31,542 nucleotides of DNA from JAAFHN01 sp031421855 (GTDB lineage Bacteria; Pseudomonadota; Gammaproteobacteria; Burkholderiales; Burkholderiaceae_C): contig JANOPN010000150.1 in assembly GCA_031421855.1 (NCBI GenBank), positions 1 through 31,542 on the forward strand. The letters run 5' to 3'. Positions 1-7,835 of this stretch are shown one piece after another. Numbering within the stretch: position 1 is the stretch's first letter; each line of letters starts with the position of its first letter. The notes under the pieces are model-generated. The model had not been told where the DNA came from, made no database searches, and saw nothing but the letters and a program-made list of their open reading frames with translations. Both the position numbers and the translations under genes were made by a program.

Positions 1-40
1 TGACCAAAACGGGAACTGCGGTTCCCGTTTTTTTTGGTCA
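1..40 (+). terminator. Intrinsic terminator hairpin
   Basis: A 7-bp GC-rich stem (CGGGAAC, 10-16, with GTTCCCG, 21-27) encloses a TGCG loop and is followed by a run of eight T residues. Flanking TGACCAAAA (1-9) and TTTTGGTCA (32-40) are also complementary, and A residues precede the stem, so it could terminate in both directions. The gene it serves on the left lies outside the window. Confidence 0.85.
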
Positions 41-71
41 CAATGTTGGTCAATGATGAGCGGGAGTGAAC

Positions 72-575
72 ATGGAAATAGCAGATATCGGCGCGTCAAT
101 GGCCAGGCAATTGGCCCCGAGCCTGTTTTGGGAAGACTACGGTGTTGGCAGCGTGCGCGACAGCCATGCGACTGGGCAGGGTTACACGTTCTCCGAGGCT
201 GAAATCATCAGTTTTGCTCGGCAATTTGACCCGCAATATTTTCATTTGGATGCTGAATCCGCCAAAACTTCTCTTTTTGGGGGCTTGTGCGCCAGTGGTT
301 GGCACACCGCCAGCGTGACCATGCGCTTGATGTGCGAGGGCTGGAATTTGGATACCGCCTCGCTGGGCTCGCCCGGCTTGGAGGGCCTCAAGTGGTTACA
401 GCCGGTCATGGTTGGCGACACGATTCGGGTTCGGTTGACTGTGCTTGCTGCGCGCACCATGAGCAGCCGCCCCGATGTGGGCTTGGTGCATTCTGATTGG
501 ACTGTGCTCAACCAACGCGATGAGGTCGCTATGACCATGAACGGTTGGGCGATGATCCGCAAGCGCGGCGTGTAA
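72..575 (+). CDS. MaoC-like hot-dog fold dehydratase
   Basis: A protein of about 167 residues resembling MaoC-type (R)-specific enoyl-CoA hydratases. These hydrate or dehydrate acyl-CoA thioesters in the cytoplasm. The segment FDPQYFHLD followed by FGGLCASGWHT is the usual hydratase region with the Asp/His pair and the hot-dog helix, and the later LKWLQPVMVGDTIRVR fits the strand region of the fold. I chose ATG 72 over the in-frame GTG at 66 because GGGAG at 62-66 is a well-spaced Shine-Dalgarno for ATG 72. The gene stands alone behind a terminator. The next gene starts 30 bp downstream across a small hairpin. The acyl substrate cannot be told from sequence. Confidence 0.85.
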   Translation: MEIADIGASMARQLAPSLFWEDYGVGSVRDSHATGQGYTFSEAEIISFARQFDPQYFHLDAESAKTSLFGGLCASGWHTASVTMRLMCEGWNLDTASLGSPGLEGLKWLQPVMVGDTIRVRLTVLAARTMSSRPDVGLVHSDWTVLNQRDEVAMTMNGWAMIRKRGV

Positions 576-579
576 GCTG

Positions 580-598
580 GGTCGCTAGCGCAGCGACC
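580..598. other. Hairpin between maoC-like and VCBS genes
   Basis: GGTCGCT (580-586) and AGCGACC (592-598) form a perfect 7-bp stem with a 5-base loop. There is no T-run, so it is not an intrinsic terminator. It lies immediately before the start region of the next gene (606), where it could affect translation or mRNA stability. Confidence 0.5.
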
Positions 599-605
599 AT
601 TGGCG

Positions 606-1613
606 ATGAAACCCACGAATAGCCATTTGGTGCGATTGGCAAGATCGATCGGCGCGTGCCTCGCACTGGCCTCGTTGGGTCAAGCTGCCTGGGCCATGTC
701 GAGCCTGCCTGTCGAGCGCATTCACACGGCGCAGTGGGCACAGGTGTGCGCTGACACCGAATCTGTCCGCGACTCGTCAAAAAACACCCCAAACCCCGTT
801 GCCTTATCCGGCAGCACGGTTGCACTCGGCACCAAAGACATCGCCACCGCTTGGTTTGCTGCGCCAACTAACCGCTACCCACACAAGTCGATGGGGTCGA
901 TTGAGCACGCAGGGGCGCTCGTCGCCAAGTTGAACAAGGCAAGCGGTGGGCGGCAATTGCAGGTCACATTGCCGCTCGACCGGGTGTTTGAGGACTTGGA
1001 GCCGAGGCTGGTTGATCTAGACGGCGATGGCCGCGACGAGATCATCGTCATTGAGGCGCAGTTGCTGCGTGGCTCATCCATGGTGGTTTACGGCGTTCGG
1101 GCAGACGGCCGCGCGCTGGTCGAGTTGGCACGCAGCCCCGCGACAGGGTTGCCGTTTCGCTGGCTGAACCCTGCAGGGGTTGGCGATTTTGACGGTGACG
1201 GGCGCTTGGACTTAAGCGCTGTCATCACCCCGCACGTAGCCGGTTCGTTGATTTTGTACCACTATGCGCCGCCTAATTTGGTGCCGTTTGCCACCCAAAT
1301 GGACATCTCGAACCACCGCATGGGTGCCAAAGAGTTGCGATTGAGCGTGGTGCTGCCACCGGAGCACAGCGCGGCTGCGTCTGGCAGGCCGTTCGGCTCG
1401 CCAGGTCCAATTCAGTCTCGCGCCCTGATTTTGGTGCCTGACATGCAACGCAAACTAGTTTATTTGCTGCGCTGGGACCACGACATGCACCTCAAAGAAC
1501 TGGCCGCCACCGAACCCCTGCCCACAACCATCGAGCGCATGAGCCGCAGTGGGCGCGGGGCCTGTTTTCAAACGCTCGACGGTGTGTGGTGGCGGGTTGA
1601 TCGGCCGCATTGA
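606..1613 (+). CDS. Exported FG-GAP/VCBS repeat protein
   Basis: About 335 residues with a clear N-terminal signal peptide: basic MKPTNSHLVRLARS, a hydrophobic stretch, then an AWA-type cleavage site near residue 30. Two acidic calcium-binding-like loops, DLDGDGRDEI (about residues 137-147) and DFDGDGRLDL (about 193-203), mark FG-GAP/VCBS beta-propeller repeats. The protein is probably periplasmic or secreted, with a structural or binding role. No catalytic motif was seen. ATG 606 was chosen over the in-frame TTG at 600. It converges on rlmD with only 22 bp between the stop codons. The specific function is unknown. Confidence 0.75.
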   Translation: MKPTNSHLVRLARSIGACLALASLGQAAWAMSSLPVERIHTAQWAQVCADTESVRDSSKNTPNPVALSGSTVALGTKDIATAWFAAPTNRYPHKSMGSIEHAGALVAKLNKASGGRQLQVTLPLDRVFEDLEPRLVDLDGDGRDEIIVIEAQLLRGSSMVVYGVRADGRALVELARSPATGLPFRWLNPAGVGDFDGDGRLDLSAVITPHVAGSLILYHYAPPNLVPFATQMDISNHRMGAKELRLSVVLPPEHSAAASGRPFGSPGPIQSRALILVPDMQRKLVYLLRWDHDMHLKELAATEPLPTTIERMSRSGRGACFQTLDGVWWRVDRPH

Positions 1614-1635
1614 GACGACTGTCGGTGCTGTAGTT

Positions 1636-3156
1636 CTATGCGATTCGCTCAAACACCGCGATGCTTTCCACGTGTGCGGTGTGGGGGAACATGTTGATCG
1701 CGCCGGCGGCGGTGCATCGATATCCAGCGCCATGAACGAGCAAACCTGCGTCTCGTGCCAGTGTCGACGGGTTGCAGCTGACATAGACGATTCGCTTGGG
1801 CGGTTGCCAGTTTTTTGCCGTCTCGCTCAGCGCTTCTCTGGGTGATTCGCCCAGTGCCAATGGGATCTGTTCTTCAAGAGGCAGCTGGGCTTGGTGCCAA
1901 TCGGCCAACGCCTTGATCAAGGCGACCGCGCCTTCACGCGGCGGGTCGATGAGCCACTTTTGGGCCACGCCATCGAGCGCGAGCTGCTCAACCGTCATCT
2001 CAAATAGGTTGCGGGTTACGAAACCAATCGCTTTGTTTTTTATAGCAACAGACCCAATGGATTCGGTGACCAATGGGCCATTTCTCATTAAAAACGCTTC
2101 GGAATTGCTCTGGGCACGTGCGACGAGGCTTGCGCTGCCTTCGATGCCAAGCACCTGTGCCGCCTGCGTGGCAAGGGGCAGGGTGAAGTTGCCTAAACCA
2201 CAAAACCAGTCGATGACGCGCTCGTTTGCTTGAACCTCAAGCAAGCGAAGTGCCCGGCCCACCAACACGTCGTTCACCGCGTGATTGACTTGGGTGAAGT
2301 CAGTTGGCTTAAACGGCATGTTGATGCCAAATTCGCTCAGTGTGTAGGCAAGCTGTGGGCCGCCCTCGTCAAGCAGTTTGACCGTATCTGGCCCCTTGGA
2401 TTGCAACCACCACTGAATGGTGGACGCACTTGAGTGCGTTGCGGCAAAGGCTCGCAACAAGCCCAAGTCAGCCTCGGTTAGGTCTTCCATGTGGCGCAAA
2501 ACCAGGGCGGTGACGTGGTCGCCAATGGCCAGCTCGATCTGCGGCAAACGATCGGGTTGACTCATTTGCCCAATCAGCTCGCGCAGCGGCACCAAGAGCG
2601 CGCTCACGTGTGGCGGCAGCACGGCGCAAGTCGGCATGTCGGCCACATAGCCACTCTTGCGCTCGTGAAATCCGACCAAAACGCCTCTGTTTTTGACTGA
2701 CTTGACTGACAACCGACCCCGATACCGGTAGCCCCAATCAGGGCCTTGGATTGGTCGCAGCACGACATCGGGCCTAACTTTGCCGATGTGCCAAAGGTTG
2801 TCTTCCAACGTCCTGGCCTTGATGGCGACTTGCGCGCTGGCTTCGATGTGTTGGAGCTTGCAGCCGCCGCATGCGCCGTGGTGCAGCCCAAATGATGGGC
2901 ACTTGGGCCGCACCCGCGCGGGTGACTCGCGCAGCACCTCGATGAGATGCGCGGTTTCCCAGCTGCTTTTGCCGCCCGTGGGTTGCACGATCACCCGCTC
3001 GCCCAAAATGGCACCCTCAATGAACACGACCTTGCCGTCAGCGTTTCGGGCAACGCCTTGGCCTTCCAAGTCGACCGACTCGACTTGCAAGGTTTTGAAT
3101 TGGCTTGCGTCAGCAACAAAACCACGGTTGTTGGAGCGGCGGGTGTTTTTTCTCAT
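1636..3156 (-). CDS. rlmD: 23S rRNA (uracil-1939-C5)-methyltransferase RlmD
   Basis: A 506-residue SAM-dependent methyltransferase that makes m5U1939 in 23S rRNA. It has an N-terminal TRAM-like domain (about 20-80), Fe-S cluster cysteines C86, C96 and C99 (CGGCKLQHI) and probably C177, a SAM-binding motif IDWFCGLGNFTLPLA (about 315-329), the IDPPREGA motif (about 403-410) and the nucleophile motif YVSCNPSTLARD near the C-terminus. It is longer than the usual 430-460 residues. Part of the excess, residues about 359-372, is encoded by a copy of the interspersed 41-bp repeat, read in frame between the SAM-binding region and NLFEM. Another likely extra stretch (about 420-450) precedes YVSCNPS. 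All motifs are intact, so the enzyme is probably functional. Confidence 0.93.
   Translation of the reverse strand: MRKNTRRSNNRGFVADASQFKTLQVESVDLEGQGVARNADGKVVFIEGAILGERVIVQPTGGKSSWETAHLIEVLRESPARVRPKCPSFGLHHGACGGCKLQHIEASAQVAIKARTLEDNLWHIGKVRPDVVLRPIQGPDWGYRYRGRLSVKSVKNRGVLVGFHERKSGYVADMPTCAVLPPHVSALLVPLRELIGQMSQPDRLPQIELAIGDHVTALVLRHMEDLTEADLGLLRAFAATHSSASTIQWWLQSKGPDTVKLLDEGGPQLAYTLSEFGINMPFKPTDFTQVNHAVNDVLVGRALRLLEVQANERVIDWFCGLGNFTLPLATQAAQVLGIEGSASLVARAQSNSEAFLMRNGPLVTESIGSVAIKNKAIGFVTRNLFEMTVEQLALDGVAQKWLIDPPREGAVALIKALADWHQAQLPLEEQIPLALGESPREALSETAKNWQPPKRIVYVSCNPSTLARDAGLLVHGAGYRCTAAGAINMFPHTAHVESIAVFERIA
2042..2082 (+). repeat. Interspersed 41-bp repeat, copy inside rlmD
   Basis: Matches the window-wide repeat without gaps (ATAGCAACAGACCCAATGG, then TTCGGTGACCA). 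Read on the minus strand it encodes about 14 residues of RlmD (NGPLVTESIGSVAI). It has more substitutions than the intergenic copies, as expected for an old or selected insertion. Confidence 0.8.
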
Positions 3157-3305
3157 GTCGCGATTGTCTCAGCAGCCGCGCCAATGCAAACACTTCGCGC
3201 ACCGAATTCGCACCCTGAACTGGGCAATTCCCCAATGGGCAAGCGCGGCACGCCTGCTAGGATGATCGGTTGTTTGTATCGTGCTTTTTTTCATCAGGAG
3301 TCCAC

Positions 3306-4493
3306 ATGACCACGCGCCGAATTGTTCTGAGCCGAAGCGCCGCTTTAATTGGCGCAGCCTCGTCTGCCATGCTGTTGCCCGAAATCGCCCGTGCCCAAGG
3401 CAGCAAATTGCGAGTCGGCTTGATGCTGCCTTACACGGGCACCTTTGCTCAACTTGGCATCGGCATCGACAATGCGTTTCGCATGGCGATTGCGCAGCAA
3501 GGCGGCAAGCTTGGTGGTCGCGAGGTGGAGTATTTCAAGGTTGACGACGAATCCGATCCATCAAAGGGTGTCGAAAACGCAAGCAAATTGGTGCAGCGCG
3601 ACAAAGTCGATGTGCTATTGGGCACGGTGCATTCGGGCGTGCAAATGGGCATTCATAAAATCGCCCGAGAAAGCGGCGTGCTCAACATCATCCCCAACGC
3701 GGGCGTTCATGCCGCAACTCGCGCTCTGTGTGCGCCCAACGTGTTTCGCACGAGCTTCTCCAACGCGCAACCCACCTTGGCGCTTGGCAAAGCCATGGTC
3801 GACCGGGGTCACAAAAAGACGGTTTGGATCACCTGGAAATACGCCGCTGGTGACGAAGCGTTTGAGGGCTTCAAAGAAAGCTACACCAAGGCCGGCGGCA
3901 CCATCGTCAAAGAGTTTGGCTTGCCGTTTCCCAATGTGGAATTTCAGGCCTTGCTCACCGAGATTGCCGCGCTCAAGCCCGATGCAGTCGCTTGCTTCTT
4001 TGCAGGCGGTGGTGCGGCCAAATTCATTCGCGACTACGCCGCTGCCGGGCTCAAAGGAAAGATCCCGCTCTATGGCTCGGGCTTTTTGACCGAAGGCGTG
4101 TTGGAGGCTGCTGGGCCTGCTGCCGACGGCATCATCACCACCTTGCACTACAGCGACTCGCTCGATACGCCGCGCAACAAGGCGTTTCGCTTGGAGTACG
4201 CCAAGACCTACCGACTTCAGCCTGACGTCTACACCGTGCAAGGTTATGACTCGGGCTTGTTATTGATTGCTGGCATGAATGCAGTCAAGGGCGACATTGG
4301 CAACAAGGCCGCACTCTACAAGGCGATGGAAACCGCCACGATCGACAGCCCGCGTGGCAAGTGGCGCATGAGCAAGGCGCACAACCCGATCCAAGACATT
4401 TACTTGCGCCAAGTTGAGAACAAAGAAAACAAGGTCTTGGGCGTTGCTGTGAAGCAGCTCGAAGACCCAGGCACCGGCTGCAAGCTAGGCTGA
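3306..4493 (+). CDS. LIV-type ABC transporter substrate-binding protein (Peripla_BP_6)
   Basis: About 395 residues. It is the periplasmic ligand receptor of a branched-chain-amino-acid-type importer. The N-terminus TTRRIVLSRSAALIGAAS...ARAQG is an export signal with twin arginines and could be Tat-dependent. The mature part begins LRVGLMLPYTGTFAQLG, the standard start of the LivK/Peripla_BP_6 fold, and shows the two-lobe pattern (YGSGFLTEG, VYTVQGYDSG). I chose ATG 3306 because AGGAG at 3296-3300 fits it; the upstream in-frame start at 3270 is poorer. It is the first gene of an operon with LivH, LivM, LivG and LivF and is followed by a terminator-like hairpin. The ligand is unknown; family members bind amino acids, amides or aromatic acids. 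Confidence 0.9.
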   Translation: MTTRRIVLSRSAALIGAASSAMLLPEIARAQGSKLRVGLMLPYTGTFAQLGIGIDNAFRMAIAQQGGKLGGREVEYFKVDDESDPSKGVENASKLVQRDKVDVLLGTVHSGVQMGIHKIARESGVLNIIPNAGVHAATRALCAPNVFRTSFSNAQPTLALGKAMVDRGHKKTVWITWKYAAGDEAFEGFKESYTKAGGTIVKEFGLPFPNVEFQALLTEIAALKPDAVACFFAGGGAAKFIRDYAAAGLKGKIPLYGSGFLTEGVLEAAGPAADGIITTLHYSDSLDTPRNKAFRLEYAKTYRLQPDVYTVQGYDSGLLLIAGMNAVKGDIGNKAALYKAMETATIDSPRGKWRMSKAHNPIQDIYLRQVENKENKVLGVAVKQLEDPGTGCKLG

Positions 4494-4508
4494 TGCTGAG
4501 CCGATAGG

Positions 4509-4542
4509 CAGTCGCTGCGCCCGAGCGTGGCGGCTGTTTTTT
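4509..4542 (+). terminator. Terminator/attenuator between binding protein and livH
   Basis: A 12-bp stem with three G-U type pairs: CAGTCGCTGCGC (4509-4520), CCGA loop, GCGTGGCGGCTG (4525-4536), followed by six T residues (4537-4542). It lies 15 bp after the binding-protein stop and ends 2 bases before the livH ATG. It would let most transcripts stop after the binding-protein gene, giving more receptor than permease. Confidence 0.75.
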
Positions 4543-4544
4543 GC

Positions 4545-5408
4545 ATGGACTTTTCTACTTTCTTGATTCAACTGCTCAACAGCGTCCAATATGGTTTGCT
4601 GTTGTTCATGCTCGCCGCTGGTTTGACGCTGATATTTGGCATCATGGGCGTGGTCAACCTTGCCCATGGCAGCTTCTACATGCTCGGGGCGTACTTGGCG
4701 TATTCGCTGGCGCCTTTGTTTGGCAGTTTGGCGCTGGCCATTGCCGGTGCCATCGTGCTCGCGTTTGGGTTTGGCTGGCTGCTTGAGTGGGCTTTGTTTC
4801 GCCATTTTTACAAGCGCAGCCACCTCGATCAAGTGTTGCTCACGTTTGGCTTGATCTACATCTTTGAAGAGCTGCGCTCAATCGCTTGGGGTGACGAGGT
4901 TCACGGCGTGGCCATTCCTGCGGCGTTGGATTGGTCGATTCCATTGACCGACACGCTGTCGTACCCCGTTTATCGGCTGTTCATGTCGGGCATCTGCATT
5001 GCCCTGGCCTTGGGGCTTTACTTGCTCATCTCCAAAACCCGCTTGGGCATGAAAATTCGCGCGGGCGCTTTCAATCACGACATGGCGCAAGCCTTGGGCA
5101 TCAACACCCACTTGGTCCACGGGGTTGTTTTTGCAATCGGTGTGGCCTTGGCTACGGTCGCAGGCACGGTTGCTGCACCCATCGCTTCTGTCTACCCTGG
5201 CATGGGTTCCAGCGTGTTGATCATGTGTTTTGTGGTCGTCACCATCGGCGGCATTGGCTCGGTGCGGGGTGCCTTGGTTGCCGCGATTTTGGTTGGTCTG
5301 GTGGACACCTTTGGCAAGGTTTTGCTGCCGCAGGTTGCGGGCATGTTGGTCTACATGCTCATGGCCGCCGTGTTGCTGATTCGGCCCGAAGGCTTGTTCA
5401 AGTCATGA
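4545..5408 (+). CDS. LIV-type ABC transporter permease, LivH family
   Basis: About 287 residues, a polytopic inner-membrane permease. The segment LLLFMLAAGLTLIFGIMGVVNLAHGSF near residues 13-40 is the LivH family hallmark, and GIGSVRGALVAAILVGLVD near the C-terminus is the loop that couples to the ATPase. ATG 4545 was preferred over an in-frame GTG at 4527, because that GTG lies within the attenuator stem and neither start has a good Shine-Dalgarno. Translation may depend on the upstream reading frame or on melting of the hairpin. The stop overlaps the livM start (ATGA). Confidence 0.9.
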   Translation: MDFSTFLIQLLNSVQYGLLLFMLAAGLTLIFGIMGVVNLAHGSFYMLGAYLAYSLAPLFGSLALAIAGAIVLAFGFGWLLEWALFRHFYKRSHLDQVLLTFGLIYIFEELRSIAWGDEVHGVAIPAALDWSIPLTDTLSYPVYRLFMSGICIALALGLYLLISKTRLGMKIRAGAFNHDMAQALGINTHLVHGVVFAIGVALATVAGTVAAPIASVYPGMGSSVLIMCFVVVTIGGIGSVRGALVAAILVGLVDTFGKVLLPQVAGMLVYMLMAAVLLIRPEGLFKS

Positions 5409-6379
5409 GTGCAAGCAGCAACAACATCGAGACGCTGCCCAAAAGCGTGCAAATTTTGCTTGGACTGTGTTTGTGTGCCTTGGTCGTTTTCCCATTTGTT
5501 GGCGGCGACTTTTATGTGCAAATGGTCACGCGCATGATGATTTTGGCGATATTTGCGATGAGCTTGGATTTGCTTCAAGGCGTCACGGGTTTGGTGTCGT
5601 TGGGCCATGCGGCGTATTTTGGGCTGGCAGGCTACGCGCTGGCATTTCTCACCCCGGCTGACGCGGGCGTGAGTTTGTGGTGGAGCTTGCCATTGGCGAT
5701 GCTTGGCGCTGGTGCAGCGGCTTTTGTGATCGGCTTTTTTGTCGTCCGCACCCACGGTATTTACTTCATCATGGTGACTTTGGCCTTCGCCCAAATGGTG
5801 TACTTTTTGTTTTTCGATAACAAAGTCTTGGGCGGGTCAGACGGCATTTACATCAACTTCAAACCCAGCACGTCGGTGGGCGCGTGGGGTGGCGTTGACC
5901 TTGACAACAAACGCGCCTTGTACTTTTTGGGTTTGCTCGCCATGCTGGGCACCTACGTGTTTTTGCGCCGTTTGCTGGCTAGCCCATTTGGGCGCGCGCT
6001 TTCGGGCATCCGTGTGAACGAGCACCGCATGCGCGCCATGGGGTTTGGCACCTTTGGCTATAAGCTGACCGCGTTCACGTTGGCCGGGTCAATCGCCGGG
6101 TTAGCGGGCTACTTGTGGGGCGCTCAGACCGGTTATGTGAACCCCGAGCTGATGGGCTTTCACATGAGCGCCCACACGGTGGTGATGGTGATTTTGGGCG
6201 GTATGGGCAACTTTGCTGGTGCGATTTTGGGTGCGTTTGCGTTTGAGATCGTTCTTCATGTGTTCAAAGACTTGACCAAGCACTGGCAGCTCCTCATGGG
6301 TGGCTTCATCGTTGCGGTGGTGCTGTTTGCACCTCGGGGCTTGCTCGGCCTATTGACTTTGCGACGCAATAAGTCATGA
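5405..6379 (+). CDS. LIV-type ABC transporter permease, LivM family
   Basis: About 324 residues, the second permease of the importer, with eight to ten hydrophobic segments. The motif MSLDLLQGVTGLVSLGHAAYFGLAGYA near residues 46-72 is typical of LivM. RVNEHRMRAMGF followed by the AGSIAGLAGYLWG region and ILGGMGNFAGAILGAF matches the EAA-like coupling loop. The true start is ATG 5405, in a 4-base ATGA overlap with livH; the open frame extends far upstream but only as a shadow of livH. It overlaps livG in the same way at 6376. Confidence 0.9.
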   Translation: MSASSNNIETLPKSVQILLGLCLCALVVFPFVGGDFYVQMVTRMMILAIFAMSLDLLQGVTGLVSLGHAAYFGLAGYALAFLTPADAGVSLWWSLPLAMLGAGAAAFVIGFFVVRTHGIYFIMVTLAFAQMVYFLFFDNKVLGGSDGIYINFKPSTSVGAWGGVDLDNKRALYFLGLLAMLGTYVFLRRLLASPFGRALSGIRVNEHRMRAMGFGTFGYKLTAFTLAGSIAGLAGYLWGAQTGYVNPELMGFHMSAHTVVMVILGGMGNFAGAILGAFAFEIVLHVFKDLTKHWQLLMGGFIVAVVLFAPRGLLGLLTLRRNKS

Positions 6380-7125
6380 GTGAGGTGCTTTTGTCAGCTC
6401 AAGGCTTGGTCAAGCGCTTTGGCGGATTGGCCGCGGTCGATGGTGTGTCGCTGTCGCTTTGGCGCGGCAAGATTCACGCAGTCATTGGCCCCAACGGCGC
6501 GGGTAAGTCAACGCTCACCAACTTAATCAGTGGCGACTTACCACCCACCAGCGGCAGTGTCACTTTGCTGGGCCAAGACATCACTGCCCGTTCGCCTGAG
6601 CACATTTCGCAAGCCGGTTTGGGGCGAAGCTACCAAAAAACCAACGTCTTTTTGCCGTTTACCGTGCACGAGAACCTGCGCTTGGCCGCGCAGTCGCGCC
6701 ACCCACAGCGCTGGCGTTGGCTGACCTCGGCTGCAAAATCGCCAGCAGTTGCACGCGAGGTCGACCGGGTTTTAGCGCTGTGCGGATTGGAGGCGCGGCG
6801 CGACACGGTAGCCGGTGAGTTGTCGCACGGCGAGCAACGCCAAGTTGAAATTGGCATGTGTTTGGCGACAGGCCCCCAAGTGCTGCTGCTGGATGAACCC
6901 CTCGCGGGCATGGGCAGCGCTGAGGCCCAGGTCGTTGTCGATTTGTTGCTGTCGCTCAAAAAAGACCATGCCATGCTCTTGGTCGAGCACGACATGGATG
7001 CCGTTTTTGCACTGGCTGACCATTTGACCGTGATGGTCAACGGCCAAACCATTGCGAGCGACACCCCAAGCGCCGTTCGCGCCAACGCCAGTGTTCAGGC
7101 GGCGTATTTGGGGGAGTCGCATTGA
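6376..7125 (+). CDS. LIV-type ABC transporter ATP-binding protein, LivG family
   Basis: 249 residues. It is one of the two cytoplasmic ATPases that power the importer. Visible motifs are Walker A GPNGAGKST (38-46), the Q-loop region, the signature LSHGEQRQVEIG, Walker B VLLLDEPLAGM and the switch histidine in LLVEHDMDAVF. The C-terminal AYLGES ending is typical of LivG proteins. It starts in an ATGA overlap with livM and its stop overlaps the livF start. Confidence 0.92.
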   Translation: MSEVLLSAQGLVKRFGGLAAVDGVSLSLWRGKIHAVIGPNGAGKSTLTNLISGDLPPTSGSVTLLGQDITARSPEHISQAGLGRSYQKTNVFLPFTVHENLRLAAQSRHPQRWRWLTSAAKSPAVAREVDRVLALCGLEARRDTVAGELSHGEQRQVEIGMCLATGPQVLLLDEPLAGMGSAEAQVVVDLLLSLKKDHAMLLVEHDMDAVFALADHLTVMVNGQTIASDTPSAVRANASVQAAYLGESH

Positions 7126-7835
7126 TGAGCAGCATCATTCGGGCAACGGGCATCAACACGTTTTATGGTCAAAGCCACATCCTTCGTGATTTGAACTTTG
7201 AAGTCAAAGTCGGCGAGACCATCGGGCTCATGGGTCGAAACGGCATGGGCAAGAGCACTTTGCTCAAAACCCTGCTGAGTTTGGTGCCCCTGCGCAGCGG
7301 CCAAATCGAGATTCACAACGCCAACATGACAGGCGCTGCGACGCACCAAATCGCGCGCCAAGGCATTGCTTATGTGCCCGAGGGGCGGGGTATTTTTGGC
7401 AATTTGTCAGTCAAAGAAAATCTGGTCATGGCTGCGAGAGCGGGTCTGCGTGGTCAGCGCGATTGGACGTTTGAGCGGGTGCTGGAGACTTTTCCGCGCC
7501 TCAAAGAGCGGCTTGGGCATGGTGGGCAGCTTTTGAGCGGGGGTGAGCAACAAATGCTCACCATCGGCCGCGCGCTCATGACCAACCCCGAGTTGTTGAT
7601 CTTGGACGAGGCGACCGAAGGCTTGGCACCGCTGATTGCCAAAGACATTTGGCGCATTTGCACGGCGGTGCGCGACAGTGGCATCAGCAGCATCATCGTC
7701 GACAAAAACTACGCGCAAGTCACCCAAATCACCACCCGGAACTTGATTTTGGTCAAAGGCCAGTTTGTATTTGAAGGCAGCTCAACCGAGCTGCTGGCTC
7801 AACCCGCTGTACTGACCCAGCATTTGGGGGTTTAG
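7125..7835 (+). CDS. LIV-type ABC transporter ATP-binding protein, LivF family
   Basis: About 236 residues, the second ATPase of the importer. Motifs are Walker A GRNGMGKST, the LivF-type YVPEGRGIFGNLSVKENL, the signature LSGGEQQMLTIG and Walker B LLILDEATEGLAP. The usual family motif after Walker B is retained, but the switch region reads VDKNYAQV instead of VEQN, so the usual VEQ is VDK. ATG 7125 overlaps the livG stop (TGATG) and GGGGAG at 7111-7116 is a good Shine-Dalgarno. The end overlaps the convergent LysR gene by 4 bases. Confidence 0.92.
   Translation: MSSIIRATGINTFYGQSHILRDLNFEVKVGETIGLMGRNGMGKSTLLKTLLSLVPLRSGQIEIHNANMTGAATHQIARQGIAYVPEGRGIFGNLSVKENLVMAARAGLRGQRDWTFERVLETFPRLKERLGHGGQLLSGGEQQMLTIGRALMTNPELLILDEATEGLAPLIAKDIWRICTAVRDSGISSIIVDKNYAQVTQITTRNLILVKGQFVFEGSSTELLAQPAVLTQHLGV

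Noticed and set aside
3615..4241. 208-codon minus-strand frame
   Set aside because: Shadow of the substrate-binding protein gene; its sequence has no family features.
4931..5404. Upstream extension of the LivM frame
   Set aside because: It lies entirely within livH in another frame; the true livM start is the ATGA overlap at 5405.
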